A stretch of DNA of 64,000 nt from Mycobacterium branderi. GTDB lineage: Bacteria; Actinomycetota; Actinomycetes; Mycobacteriales; Mycobacteriaceae. Position 1 is the first letter of the stretch. Each line of letters begins with the position of its first letter. Positions 36,193 through 45,848 of the stretch are shown here, piece after piece. The notes beneath the pieces were generated by a model. The model worked only from the letters and a program-made list of their open reading frames with translations. It had not been told where the DNA came from and did no database searches. The DNA is taken from NCBI RefSeq assembly GCF_010728725.1, contig NZ_AP022607.1:62001-126000 (forward strand), in the 5' to 3' direction. Position numbers and translations under genes: made by a program.

Positions 36193-38040
36193 TCAGTGTT
36201 GGAGGGTGCGGTCATACGGGGCCAGGGAGCGGGCGTAGCCGGTGCCCATGGCGAGCAGCACCAGGCCCACGACGATGAAGGCGGTCACCCGGAAGATGCC
36301 GTCGAGGGTGCCCAGATCGAACAGGAACAGCTTGGCCGTGGCTGCCGCAGTCAATGCCAGACCGCCGCTCACCGCGACAGCCCGCTTCTGGTTCGACTGC
36401 CGGCGCGCATAGCCGAAAAGTGCAGCGGCCATGGCGATCCAGCAGATCGTGGCCGCCATGTGCCCGGCCAGGAACCCGGCACTGGCGCCGCCGATCAGCA
36501 CCCCGGCGGTCACGCTGAACATCGTGACGGAGTAGACGAGTTGCGCTACGCCGGCGATGGCCAGCAGCCGGGTGATGTCGGGATCGCGTGCGTCGATCAG
36601 GGTGTGCACCGGTGCCATGGCCGCCACATAGCCGATGGCCAGCAGGCTGGTGGCCATGGTGGCGACCGCGACCGACGTCGGCACCGCGGTGCCCGTCAAC
36701 AGGTTGCCCGGAGGGGCGTAGTGCAGGAATTCGGCAAGTCCGATGAAGCCGAATCCTGCTGCGACCCAACGGGCGATCGCGTTGCGCCGGCCCGCGACCG
36801 CGACGACGATCGCCATCGCCAGCAGCACCGGGGGTTCGAGGTAGCCATGGAACGCGGTGGTGACCGCGATGAGCGCCGATGCTGCCGACAGCACCGACCA
36901 GACCTGCACGACGATGCGGGGCAGCTCGCGGCCCAGCACGACCAGTGCGAGCAGGCCCGCGGCGAGGCTGCCGGTCAACAGCGTGGCCAGCACCCGGTCG
37001 ACGGCCACGCCGCTGGCGAGCACCGGCAGCGTTCCCGCCGCCGCCAACACAGCGAGCGCGGCCTTGTTGGTGATGGTGGCGACCAGCGCGAGCCCCGAGA
37101 CGATGGCCAGCAGCGCGGCCAGGCCGCAGGCGGCGCCCACCAGCCACGGGTCATCCCGACCGATCGTCGATAACGCGATCAGCGACGGCACCGTGGGTGC
37201 GGCGATACGGGCGGCGTACATCCAGATCCAGTCCTTGCCCCACTGCAGGGCCAGGGCCGCCACCGACAGGGCGAGCATGAAACCGATGACCATGAGATCG
37301 ACGCCGCGCGTGATGGCCGGCGCCAGGCCGACCAACGGGACTACCACCAGCAATCCGAGGTGCTCGGAGTCCCAACTCCGCGCCAGAGCCAGGCCCGCAC
37401 CGCCCACGACGGCGGCGAGCACCAGCCCGGCCGCGGCCGGCACCCAGTGGTAGATGGTGGTCACGGCGATGACGTCGAGGTAGCCGGCGGCGATACCGGT
37501 GGCGGCCATCGCGATCGCGCCGACGCGCCCACCCGGCCGGCTGGCCAGCCGGGCGCCGACGGTCACGAGTGCGGCGGCCAGAGCGCCGCCACCGGCCACC
37601 CGGATCTCCGGCCGCAGCAGGCCGGCTCTGGCGGCCAAAACCAGCAGCAGCACGACACCGACCAGCGTGACGGCGACCCCGGCGACGGCCAGGATCTTGC
37701 CGATCGCGCCGGAATCCGCCAACCGCCACTCCCGCGGCTCCCGCGGTGTGCGGGTGCGCGGCGGCGGCCAGCCCGGCGGCGGTGCTGGTTCACTGCGCTG
37801 CACCTGCGCCGGCCGGGCAGGGGCGGGCGGTGGTGTGGGCCCGGGTTCCGCTGGGGCGGGCGGCGTCGACGGCGCGGCTGGTGCGGGCGCGACACGCCGC
37901 GGCGCGCCCGCCGCCCACGACGCGAAGTAGCGGTCGAGTTCGGCCAAGTCCGCCGAGACGCGCGACATCTGCCGCGAGATCGACGCGAAATCAGCCGACA
38001 ATCGGGTGATCACCACATGCGGTTCGGTCATAGCTGCCAC
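36193..38040 (-). CDS. DUF2339 polytopic membrane protein
   Basis: 615 residues. A cytoplasmic N-terminus (about 1-105) has a short helical part (SADFASISRQMSRVSADLAELDRYF) and a long Pro/Ala-rich linker. Then there are some 18-20 hydrophobic helices in an almost continuous stretch with Gly/Ala-rich content. This is the DUF2339 architecture known in mycobacteria, of unknown function. It ends 46 bases before the acyltransferase, suggesting one operon. Confidence 0.82.
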   Translation of the reverse strand: MAAMTEPHVVITRLSADFASISRQMSRVSADLAELDRYFASWAAGAPRRVAPAPAAPSTPPAPAEPGPTPPPAPARPAQVQRSEPAPPPGWPPPRTRTPREPREWRLADSGAIGKILAVAGVAVTLVGVVLLLVLAARAGLLRPEIRVAGGGALAAALVTVGARLASRPGGRVGAIAMAATGIAAGYLDVIAVTTIYHWVPAAAGLVLAAVVGGAGLALARSWDSEHLGLLVVVPLVGLAPAITRGVDLMVIGFMLALSVAALALQWGKDWIWMYAARIAAPTVPSLIALSTIGRDDPWLVGAACGLAALLAIVSGLALVATITNKAALAVLAAAGTLPVLASGVAVDRVLATLLTGSLAAGLLALVVLGRELPRIVVQVWSVLSAASALIAVTTAFHGYLEPPVLLAMAIVVAVAGRRNAIARWVAAGFGFIGLAEFLHYAPPGNLLTGTAVPTSVAVATMATSLLAIGYVAAMAPVHTLIDARDPDITRLLAIAGVAQLVYSVTMFSVTAGVLIGGASAGFLAGHMAATICWIAMAAALFGYARRQSNQKRAVAVSGGLALTAAATAKLFLFDLGTLDGIFRVTAFIVVGLVLLAMGTGYARSLAPYDRTLQH

Positions 38041-38093
38041 GATCGCGGGCGACCGATCGAAATGGATGAGTAGAACTACCTGACTTGGGCCAG

Positions 38094-38750
38094 CTATTCG
38101 TGCAAGCCGTGCTCGATGGCGTAGCGGGTCAACTCCACCCGGTTAGCGACCTGAAGCTTCCGGAACGTCGCCTGAACATGATTTTCCACCGTGCGGTGAC
38201 TCAGCGAGAGCCTGCTGGCGATCTGCTTGGCGGACAGCCCTTTGGCAACCAACCGCAACACCTCGGTTTCCCGCTGCGTGAGCGCCGGGGTGGCCGGGCC
38301 CGCCTGCGGGCTGCGTTCCAGGCGGCGATATTCACCCAACACCAGCCCGGCCAAACCGGGGGTGAACACGGCCCGGCCCGCCGCGGTGGCGTGCACGGCC
38401 TGCGCCAGCTCGGCGCTCGAGGCGCTCTTGACCAGATACCCCAGCGCGCCGGCCTTCACCGCTTGCAAGACGTCGTCACGCTCGTCAGACGCCGACAACA
38501 CCAGCACTCGTGAAGCCGGCGAGACCTCCAGGACCGCGGTGGTGGCCTGGACGCCGTCGCCGTCGGCCAGCCGCATGTCCATCAGGACGACGTCGGGTTT
38601 GACCACCGCGGCGCGCCGCCGCGCCGAGGCGACGCCGTCGGCGGTGGCGACCACGACAAAGCCATTGTCGGCGAGGTCGCGGGCGACCGCGTCACGCCAG
38701 ATCGGATGGTCGTCGACCACCATCACCGTCAACGATGTCTGCTCAGCCAC
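38094..38750 (-). CDS. NarL/LuxR-type response regulator
   Basis: 218 residues from GTG 38750, which overlaps the kinase stop by eight bases. The receiver domain (about 8-120) has the acidic pair in VVDDHP, phospho-acceptor Asp58 in VLMDMRLADGDG and Lys in YLVKSA. The C-terminal LuxR helix-turn-helix (about 150-215) has LTQRETEVLRLVAKGLSAKQIA then LSHRTVENHVQATFRKL. It is the output half of the two-component system with the kinase at 38743. Confidence 0.93.
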   Translation of the reverse strand: MAEQTSLTVMVVDDHPIWRDAVARDLADNGFVVVATADGVASARRRAAVVKPDVVLMDMRLADGDGVQATTAVLEVSPASRVLVLSASDERDDVLQAVKAGALGYLVKSASSAELAQAVHATAAGRAVFTPGLAGLVLGEYRRLERSPQAGPATPALTQRETEVLRLVAKGLSAKQIASRLSLSHRTVENHVQATFRKLQVANRVELTRYAIEHGLHE

Positions 38751-39891
38751 GACGTTGCTCCGCCCGCGGGACGGTAAGCTCCCATTCGGTGCCCGCGCCG
38801 ACATCGGTGCTCAGGTGCGCGCTGCCGCCCAGCGAGGCCAGCCGTCCCACAATGGACTTCGAGATCCCGACATGGCCTTGCTCGACCGCCTCGTCGAGGC
38901 GGCCGGCGGGAATGCCCACACCATCATCGCGGACACTGACCGTCACCGCATCGCCCAGGTCCTCCAGCAGCACGAATGCCCGGGCGTCCGGGCCTGCATG
39001 CGAGCGCACGTTGTCCAGCGCGTTGCCGACCGCGGCGTCCAGTTCGTCAGCCGCATGCCGCAGCAGGGGCACCGGCGTGGCCGGCAAGCTGACCGACACC
39101 CGGTCGTCCTGTCGGCGGGTCAGCAGGGTGCGGATGTCGACCGTCGTCGCGTCGCCGTCGCGCGGCAACTCCGCCGAGGCCACCAGCCGGCGCAACACCC
39201 GTTCTTGTTCGCCTGCCAAATCCGCCAATTCGGCCGCGTCGCCGCCGATCTCGCGGCCACGCTTGGATACCAGCGCCAACACCTGGATCACACCGTCATG
39301 AACGTGGCGCGACAGGCGTTCGCGTTCCTCGACGGCGACCGATAACCGGATCGCCCGCTGCAGATCCTCGTGGGCGCGTCGGGCAGTCTGTGCGGCCATG
39401 CCGATAGCCAACCCGAGCGCGATCTCGATGATGAGGGTGGCGTTGTGACTCATGTCGAGGGTGAAGTAGTTTTTGACGGCGAAATTGGTCGCCATCACGG
39501 CTATTCCCGCCGCCATCCCGCCGACCGGACCGAACAGCAGCGCCGCAGAAATCGTCGGATTGGTCGCCCACAGCGTCGTGGGCCAGGTCTGGTTGTCCGC
39601 CGCCCACTGCGCCGACGCCACAATCCTGTTCGAGCACATCAACGCGACAACGACCACAAGCTCGGCGATCACCCATGCCGGGCGGCGCCCGAACCCCCGC
39701 ACATAAGCGACCGCACACGCCACACTGAACCCGAGCAGCACCGCGCACAATGCCCATGCGAGCGCGGGCCGGGCCAAATCGGCATTGACCGCGACCTGGA
39801 ATCCCAGCGCATACAGGCAACTCAGCAAACGAAACACCTGCGCCGCCCGCCACAGCGGCGTGACCGGATCACTGCTGCGGGCCGTCGCCAC
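38743..39891 (-). CDS. membrane sensor histidine kinase, MacS-like
   Basis: 382 residues. Five or six N-terminal hydrophobic segments (about 15-160) form the sensor. The HisKA_3 dimerisation helix ERERLSRHVHDGVIQVLALV places the phospho-His at 198. The HATPase domain has NALDNVRSHA and DDGVGIPAGRLDE, with GHVGISKSIVGRL. NarL-type partner and topology fit the actinobacterial MacS-like group. The stimulus is unknown. It is translationally coupled to the regulator. Confidence 0.87.
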   Translation of the reverse strand: MATARSSDPVTPLWRAAQVFRLLSCLYALGFQVAVNADLARPALAWALCAVLLGFSVACAVAYVRGFGRRPAWVIAELVVVVALMCSNRIVASAQWAADNQTWPTTLWATNPTISAALLFGPVGGMAAGIAVMATNFAVKNYFTLDMSHNATLIIEIALGLAIGMAAQTARRAHEDLQRAIRLSVAVEERERLSRHVHDGVIQVLALVSKRGREIGGDAAELADLAGEQERVLRRLVASAELPRDGDATTVDIRTLLTRRQDDRVSVSLPATPVPLLRHAADELDAAVGNALDNVRSHAGPDARAFVLLEDLGDAVTVSVRDDGVGIPAGRLDEAVEQGHVGISKSIVGRLASLGGSAHLSTDVGAGTEWELTVPRAEQRRG

Positions 39892-40014
39892 CGGCCCAGC
39901 ATATGGCTGGCTGGTGGCGAGCGGCGAGTGGCCAGATTTAGCCGATCAGGCGCAGCACCGGCCATCGACAGGTGCTCGACGGTTTACATCACCAATACCC
40001 TGCTTGGCGAACGA

Positions 40015-40480
40015 TCACCCGATGCGCACGCGGTAGCTGTCGTCGGGGCAGGCATGGGCCAGCGCAGCGACATTCTCGTTGAATTGCGTTGTGACCCGCG
40101 TGAAGTCCTGCGTCGACGAGGTCGCGGGCTGTGCGCTGCGCTTGTCGTCGCGAATGGCCGGGATGAGCGCGGCGATCTGGCCGGCCAGTGCGGCGGCGTC
40201 ATGTGCGCGCCGGGCCAGGCCGGGATCGCGCAGATGTGTTGCCTGGCTGTTAAACTGGGCGACCAATGTCGCGTAGTCGCCGGTGATGGGTCTGGTGGGC
40301 TCGTTAATGTCTTTTGGCGACGCTGTCGGTGAATCGGTCGGCATCGTTGACTAGGGCGCGCACAGTGGCGCAGTCCGGTTGCGGCCGGTGTTGGTAGGCA
40401 ACGAGCGCGACCCCGGCGCCGATCGCACCAGCGGCACAGGCGGCGACTGCGCTGATCCACCATTTGCGGCGGGTCATCAT
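40015..40480 (-). pseudogene. membrane-anchored conserved protein, frameshifted
   Basis: ATG 40480 opens MMTRRKWWISAVAACAAGAI with an N-terminal membrane anchor and runs through CATVRALVNDADRFTDSVAK. It then hits a stop at 40304 just after the four-T run (AAAA in the gene) at 40312-40315. Removing one base continues perfectly as DINEPTRPITGDYATLVAQF to the stop at 40015, giving about 154 residues. The protein has an extracytoplasmic helical domain with Cys residues at each end. Function is unknown. It may be a sequencing error or a real mutation. Confidence 0.6.
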
Positions 40481-40501
40481 GTCGCCCCAGCTTAGAGCTC
40501 G

Positions 40502-41617
40502 TTAGATTCCGATCAGATCGGCCAATCGCTGGCGATGCAGATCAGAACTGCCCAAGAAGAGCTGCGTGTTCTTGGCGCGCTTCAAGTACAGATGTGCGGG
40601 ATGCTCCCAGGTGAATCCGATACCGCCGTGGATCTGGATGTTTTCACCGCACGCGGACAGGTAGGTGTCGGCGCAAAAAGCCTTCGCCAGGCTGGCCAGC
40701 TTCGGCACGTCGGGATCCCCTGCTGAGGCCGCCCACAGCGCGTAATACGCCGCCGAGCGTGAGGATTCCAGCTCGACGAGCATCGACGCGCATTTGTGCT
40801 TGATCGCTTGAAATGAGCCGATGGGCCGGCCGAACTGTTCACGCACCTTCGCGTAGTCAACGGCCATGTCAAGCACCTTCGCGGTGCCGCCGAGCGCTTC
40901 GGCCGACAGTGCGATCATCGAATGATCGAGCATGGTCTGGATCGCGCGCTGGCCGCGATCCAGGGAACCGATCAGCTTCGCCGGTGTGTTGCCGAACTCG
41001 ATCCTGGCCTGCTTCCTGGTCTGATCCATGGTCTGCAGGGGCACTCGCGTCAACCCGGCCGTGCCACCGTCGACGGCGAACACCCCGACTCGGTCGTTGC
41101 TACGCGCTGCGACGAGCACCACATCGGCGATCGCCCCGTCAAGTACATACGATTTGTGCCCCGAAATCGTCCATCCGCCAGCCGATTCGGTGGCCGTGGT
41201 GGTCACGTCTGCGGGCAGCCACGAACCGGAGTCCTCGGCGATCGCCACTGTGCCGATCAACTCACCGGACGCGATAGCCGGAAGGTACTGCTTCATCGCG
41301 TCGTGGTCGTCGGCCGCCAACAGCAGTTGGGTGGCCATCACGCATGAGGCGAAGAACGGCGACACCACCAGCGCCCGGCCCATCTCTTCGAGCGCGATGC
41401 CCAGTTCGACGAAAGTAAAGCCGCTGCCGCCGTATTCCTCGGGTAACGCCAGGCTTTGCAGCCCGAGTTGCTCGGCCATCTGCCGCCACAACGCCTTGTC
41501 GTAGCCTGCGGGGTCCGCCATCTGCTCACGCACCGCTGACTCGGGGGACTTCTTGTCGAAGAAGTCGCGTAAGACCTCCTGCAGGGTGGCCTGGTCCTCA
41601 TTCAGTGCGAAATCCAC
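40502..41617 (-). CDS. acyl-CoA dehydrogenase, smaller subunit type
   Basis: 371 residues. The N-terminus MDFALNEDQATLQEVLRDFF, the FAD loop EQFGRPIGSFQAIKHKCASM and the tail IQIHGGIGFTWEHPAHLYLKRAKNTQ match the partner-subunit type seen at 10294. A larger dehydrogenase lies at 42562, separated by a thioesterase. The two likely form an alpha2beta2 complex acting on a bulky acyl-CoA, by analogy with mycobacterial FadE pairs. Confidence 0.88.
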   Translation of the reverse strand: MDFALNEDQATLQEVLRDFFDKKSPESAVREQMADPAGYDKALWRQMAEQLGLQSLALPEEYGGSGFTFVELGIALEEMGRALVVSPFFASCVMATQLLLAADDHDAMKQYLPAIASGELIGTVAIAEDSGSWLPADVTTTATESAGGWTISGHKSYVLDGAIADVVLVAARSNDRVGVFAVDGGTAGLTRVPLQTMDQTRKQARIEFGNTPAKLIGSLDRGQRAIQTMLDHSMIALSAEALGGTAKVLDMAVDYAKVREQFGRPIGSFQAIKHKCASMLVELESSRSAAYYALWAASAGDPDVPKLASLAKAFCADTYLSACGENIQIHGGIGFTWEHPAHLYLKRAKNTQLFLGSSDLHRQRLADLIGI

Positions 41618-41714
41618 CGTTACCTACCTCCCCGCCAAAGGAATTGCCGGTCGACCTCGTCGACCACGGCAGTCGTCGCACTTTCCCAACCATGTCACCG
41701 CCTGTCTGCTTGAT

Positions 41715-42572
41715 CTAGCCGTAGTCCGCGGGTAGCGGGCGGATGAGCCCCTCCTGCACCGCCGACATCACGAGCGTGCCGTCTGCGCTGTAGGTGTGCG
41801 ACATCGCCAGACCGCGCCCGCTGGCGGCCACCGGTGAATGGTGGTCCACCAGTTGCCATTCCCCGGCGCGGATCGGGCGGTGGAAGTACACGCTGTGGCT
41901 GAGCGTGGACATCAGGTATTTCTTGACCGTGGGCGGCTCGTGTGGCAGCCGGATCGATGCGACCATCGTGAAATCGCTGAGGTAGGTGGCCAGGGCGGTC
42001 TGCAACCGAGGGTCGTCGCAGCCGTCGCCGACCGCGCGGCACCAGAACAGGCGACGCCCCACCGGGTCGGCGACGTCCGCCGCCACGACCCGCATCTGAA
42101 TGTCGCGGTCTTGTTCGGCCCACCGGGTCCACGCGGTGCCCTCGGCGTCCTGGATCGGCGGAAGCTCCTCGGGCGGCGGGGTTTTCGGCATCGTCAGCTG
42201 GTGTGTCAATCCCGTCTCGAACACGTGGTAGCCCACGGTGGCCATCAGCACCGGCCGGCCGGCGTTGAGCACCTGCACTGTCCGTGTCGAAAACGAGCGA
42301 CCATCGCGGACCCGGGATATGTTGTGTTCCAACGGATGCGCGGGATCACCGGGTGCCAGATAGGTGCACTGCAGCACATGCGCGGCGCGGTCCGCGTCGA
42401 CCGTGGCATTGGCGGCCGCCAGTGCCTGTGCGGCCAGCTCTCCGCCGTAGATGCGTGGTGGTGCCGCCGGAGCCCGGCCGACGAACCTGTCCGCCCCGTC
42501 AGGCTCGAGCCGCAGCCGATCGACAAGCCTGTCGGCCAGCCTGGCGACCTTGCCGTCACTATCACCTGTCAT
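41715..42572 (-). CDS. acyl-CoA thioesterase, TesB type
   Basis: 285 residues from ATG 42572, which lies inside the 3' end of the upstream dehydrogenase gene. Two hotdog halves are present: RIYGGELAAQALAAANATV with GRSFSTRTVQVLNAGRPVL, then PHEPPTVKKYLMSTLSHSVYFHRPIRAGEWQLVDHHSPVAASGRGL. This fits TesB-like thioesterase II, which frees CoA from medium/long acyl-CoA. It overlaps the dehydrogenase gene and so is coupled to it. Confidence 0.88.
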   Translation of the reverse strand: MTGDSDGKVARLADRLVDRLRLEPDGADRFVGRAPAAPPRIYGGELAAQALAAANATVDADRAAHVLQCTYLAPGDPAHPLEHNISRVRDGRSFSTRTVQVLNAGRPVLMATVGYHVFETGLTHQLTMPKTPPPEELPPIQDAEGTAWTRWAEQDRDIQMRVVAADVADPVGRRLFWCRAVGDGCDDPRLQTALATYLSDFTMVASIRLPHEPPTVKKYLMSTLSHSVYFHRPIRAGEWQLVDHHSPVAASGRGLAMSHTYSADGTLVMSAVQEGLIRPLPADYG

Positions 42573-43761
42573 GTGTGCTCTCCCAGCGAGGTTCGCGAGG
42601 CAATCCCAACGTCCGTTCGGCAAGCAAGTTGAGCTGGATCTGTGTCGTTCCCCCGTATATCGATTCCGCTCGGGAGGCGAGCATCACCTGCTGTAACCGG
42701 TCGAGCTGATACCCGAAGCCGACGAGCTCGCTGGCGGGTCCTTCCGCGCGCATGCCGAGCTCGCCCATCCGCTGGTGCGCCGTGGCGGCGAACACCTTCG
42801 CCGCGCTGGCCTGCGCGCCGGGATCCCCGCCGCCGCGGTTGAGGGCACTGAGCAGCCGGCGCCCGTTCCACTCCATGATCCGCGCATCGCTCCAGGCTCT
42901 GGCAAGTTCGGCGCGCATCACGGCGCGCGTGTGCCGGCCGGTGCTGCGGGCTGCGTCGATCATCGCGTCGACCTCGCGTTGGATCCGCAGATGCTCGGCC
43001 AGCAAGGTGGTGCCGCGCTCGGTGCCCAGCGCACCCATCGCCACTGGCCAGCCCTGATCCACGCCGCCGACGACCAGATCCGCCGCAGTGCGCGCGCCGG
43101 TGAAATAGATCTCGCAGAAATCGCGGCCGCCCAGGATGTTTGGGATCGGGCGGACCTCCACCCCGGGCTGGTTAGCGGGAACCAGCAGCAGGGAGATTCC
43201 CTTGTGTCGCGGCGCCGACGGGTGGGTGCGGCACAGCACATAGAACCAATCGGCGTGCACCGCCAACGACGACCAGATTTTCTGGCCGTCGATCACCCAT
43301 TCGTCGCCGTCGCGAACGGCCTTGGTGCGCAGGCTCGCCAGATCCGAGCCGGCGCCGGGCTCGCTGAAGGCCTGCGCCCACAGCTCCTCGGCGGCGGCGA
43401 TCTTCGGCAAGAACCTGCGTTTGTGGTCGTCGTCGCCGAACGCCAGCAGCGTCGGCCCCAGCAGATCTTGTCCCTGCACACCCGCCCGGTACGGGGCGTC
43501 GGCGCGGGCATATTCGAGCTGGAAGATCAACTGCTCGTCGACCCCGGCATCACTTCCGCCGTACTGCTCGGGCCAGCCGATGCACAGCCACCCGCCGGCC
43601 GCGAGCTCCTTGTCCCACGCCAGCCGAACGTCGAATGCCGCGTCGTCCCAGGAGAATCCGACCCCGCAATGTTGTGCGAACTCGCCCACCAGATGCTCGG
43701 CGAGCCAGGTGCGCACCTCGTCGCGGAAGTCACGCAGCTGCGGGGTCAGTGCCAGGTCCAT
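42562..43761 (-). CDS. acyl-CoA dehydrogenase, larger subunit type
   Basis: 399 residues. Family features are FSEPGAGSDLASLRTKAVRDGDEWVIDGQKIWSS, the middle-domain hinge and the C-terminal SIYGGTTQIQLNLLAERTLGLPRE. It is the type that partners the smaller 371-residue subunit at 40502. Its stop overlaps the thioesterase start by 11 bases, and its start abuts the thiolase stop. The four genes, thiolase to small dehydrogenase, form one minus-strand operon starting at about 44970. Confidence 0.9.
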   Translation of the reverse strand: MDLALTPQLRDFRDEVRTWLAEHLVGEFAQHCGVGFSWDDAAFDVRLAWDKELAAGGWLCIGWPEQYGGSDAGVDEQLIFQLEYARADAPYRAGVQGQDLLGPTLLAFGDDDHKRRFLPKIAAAEELWAQAFSEPGAGSDLASLRTKAVRDGDEWVIDGQKIWSSLAVHADWFYVLCRTHPSAPRHKGISLLLVPANQPGVEVRPIPNILGGRDFCEIYFTGARTAADLVVGGVDQGWPVAMGALGTERGTTLLAEHLRIQREVDAMIDAARSTGRHTRAVMRAELARAWSDARIMEWNGRRLLSALNRGGGDPGAQASAAKVFAATAHQRMGELGMRAEGPASELVGFGYQLDRLQQVMLASRAESIYGGTTQIQLNLLAERTLGLPREPRWESTHDR

Positions 43762-44967
43762 TCAGATCCGCTCGATCAGGGTGCCGGTGCCCATGCCCCC
43801 GCCCACACACATGGTGACCAGGCCGTAGCGCCCGCCGGTTCGTTCCAGTTCGCCCAGGCACTTGGTCAGCAGCACGCCGCCGGTCGCGCCCAGCGGATGG
43901 CCCAACGCAATAGCGCCGCCGTTGACGTTCACATTGGATAGATCGGACTTCATCTCATGGGCCCATGCCAGCACGACCGAGGCGAAGGCCTCATTGACTT
44001 CGATGACGTCGAGATCATCGAGTGTGAGGTTGTTGCGCTCGAGGATCTGCGCGGTGGCGTTGATCGGCCCGGTCAGCATCATCACCGGGTCGCTGCCGAC
44101 GAGCACGGAGTCCACCACCCGGGCCCGCGGGCGAACGCTGAGCGCCGCGCTGCGTTCTGCGGCCATGATCAGCAGCGCGGAGGCGCCATCGGAGATCTGC
44201 GACGACGTGCCGGCGGTGTGCAATGCGCCGGGACGGTCTTTCAAGTTGACTTTGAGTGCGGCAAGCCCGTCGCGTGTCGTCGGACGCGGCCCCTCGTCGA
44301 CGGCAACGGTTGCGGTGCCGGTCACCTTTCCATCGCTGTCGGCCACGGGCGCCTTCACCGGCACGATCTGAGTGGCGAATCGGCCTTGTTCGATGGCTGC
44401 GGCTGCCCGCTGCTGCGACATGACCGCGAACTCCTCGAGCTGATCGCGGGTGAAACCCCACGCTCCGGCGATGCGATCGGCCGCCTCGAATTGCGTGGTG
44501 ATCTCGTAACGGCGCTCGTAGCGCGCCGACTTGGACCGCCCGAGTTCGGGCACCAGGCTGGCCGTCATCGGCACCTGGCTCATCGACTCCACACCGCCGG
44601 CCACTGCAACGTCGACCACCCCTGCCGCGACCAGCCCGTAGGCCAGCGTGAACGCCTGCTGCGACGAACCGCACTGCGCGTGGACGGTGCACGCGCCGAC
44701 ACCCTGATCCAGACCCGCGGCCAACCACGCGCTGCGGGTGATGTTGCCGCTCTGCTGGCCCACCTGGCTGACACATCCGCCGGTGACCTGTCCGACCAGC
44801 GCCGAATCGATGCCCGCCCGGTCGATGAGTCCGGCGAGCACATCGGCGAAAAGATCCGGTGCCGGGTAGTGCGAAAGCCCGCCGTTGCGTTTGCCGACCG
44901 CGGAGCGGACAGCCTCTACGATCACTACCTCGGGCACCGCAGGACCTCCCGCCATTGAATGAATCAT
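43762..44967 (-). CDS. thiolase (acetyl-CoA acyltransferase)
   Basis: 401 residues from ATG 44967 (ATG 44955 is also possible). The nucleophile is Cys99 in [12 protein letters not shown]; the second site has His in GHPLGATGG and Cys in [10 protein letters not shown]. All thiolase residues are kept, so it should cleave a 3-ketoacyl-CoA to acetyl- or propionyl-CoA and a shortened acyl-CoA. It heads the dehydrogenase/thioesterase operon and is divergent from two hydratase genes. Confidence 0.92.
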   Translation of the reverse strand: MIHSMAGGPAVPEVVIVEAVRSAVGKRNGGLSHYPAPDLFADVLAGLIDRAGIDSALVGQVTGGCVSQVGQQSGNITRSAWLAAGLDQGVGACTVHAQCGSSQQAFTLAYGLVAAGVVDVAVAGGVESMSQVPMTASLVPELGRSKSARYERRYEITTQFEAADRIAGAWGFTRDQLEEFAVMSQQRAAAAIEQGRFATQIVPVKAPVADSDGKVTGTATVAVDEGPRPTTRDGLAALKVNLKDRPGALHTAGTSSQISDGASALLIMAAERSAALSVRPRARVVDSVLVGSDPVMMLTGPINATAQILERNNLTLDDLDVIEVNEAFASVVLAWAHEMKSDLSNVNVNGGAIALGHPLGATGGVLLTKCLGELERTGGRYGLVTMCVGGGMGTGTLIERI

Positions 44968-44976
44968 TTAACTATA
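44962..44976 (+). promoter_or_regulatory. AATCATTTAACTATA box between divergent genes
   Basis: The box is flanked by GAATGA, making an imperfect 17-base inverted repeat (TTGAATGA-A-TCATTTAA) overlapping the thiolase start. On the minus strand it contains TATAGT, a good -10 for the thiolase. A near-identical box is at 53266 (one difference in fifteen). It may be an operator controlling both directions. Confidence 0.5.
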
Positions 44977-45029
44977 TCATGGTAAGCTGTCCGCCGAACA
45001 TCAAAGAGGCGGCGGGGAAAGGCGAGCAG

Positions 45030-45848
45030 ATGGCGCAGTGGTACAACGAGTTTCCCAGCCTGCGATTCGACCGGCCCGCCGCAGATGGCGTACTGCACCT
45101 GGTGCTCGACGCGCCGGGCCTCAATTCCGTTGGGCCCCAGATGCATCGCGACCTGGCAGACGTGTGGCCGGCGATCGAACGAGACGACACGGTGCGTGCG
45201 GTGCTGGTCCGCGGCGAGGGCACGGCGTTTTCCTCGGGCGGCAATTTCGACCTGCTCGAGGAAATGACCGACGACTACTCCAGTCGGATGAGAATCATGC
45301 GCGAGGCGCGTGACCTCGTGCTCAACATGGTCGCCCTCACCAAGCCGGTGGTGTCGGCCGTCGTCGGGCCGGCGGTGGGCGCCGGACTTGTCGTCGCGAT
45401 GCTTGCCGACATCTGCGTGGCGGGGCGCACCGCGAAAATCATCGACGGCCACACCCGCCTCGGGGTCGCCGCCGGTGATCACGCGGCGATCTGCTGGCCG
45501 CTGCTGGCCGGGATGGCCAAGGCCAAGTACTACCTGCTGACCTGCGAGCCGCTACGCGGTGATGAGGCCGAGCGCATCGGGCTGGTTGCCAAGTGCATCG
45601 ACGACGACGAGGTCGTCGCGGTGGCAACCCGCATCGCCACCGAGCTCGCGGCCGGCGCGCAATCGGCGATCCGGTGGACCAAGCACAGCCTCAACCAGTG
45701 GTATCGGATGTTCGCCCCGACGTTCGAGGCGTCGTTGGGCCTGGAATTCCATGGCTTTGGCGGGCCCGAAGTACGTGAGGGCATTGCCGCGCACCGGGAA
45801 AAGCGGCCGCCGCGATTTTCCGACATCCCGTTCACGACGACGCTGTGA
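45030..45848 (+). CDS. enoyl-CoA hydratase/isomerase family protein
   Basis: 272 residues from ATG 45030, with GGGGAAAGG upstream. Motifs are [36 protein letters not shown] and [23 protein letters not shown]. The Glu expected in the second acid position is replaced, as in many isomerase-type relatives, so it is not certain to be a hydratase. It overlaps the next hydratase gene by one base and is divergent from the thiolase. Confidence 0.87.
   Translation: MAQWYNEFPSLRFDRPAADGVLHLVLDAPGLNSVGPQMHRDLADVWPAIERDDTVRAVLVRGEGTAFSSGGNFDLLEEMTDDYSSRMRIMREARDLVLNMVALTKPVVSAVVGPAVGAGLVVAMLADICVAGRTAKIIDGHTRLGVAAGDHAAICWPLLAGMAKAKYYLLTCEPLRGDEAERIGLVAKCIDDDEVVAVATRIATELAAGAQSAIRWTKHSLNQWYRMFAPTFEASLGLEFHGFGGPEVREGIAAHREKRPPRFSDIPFTTTL

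Noticed and set aside
38540..38600. Possible steroid-regulator KstR operators in the window
   Set aside because: I looked for the TNNAACNNGTTNNA-type palindrome and found no clear case.
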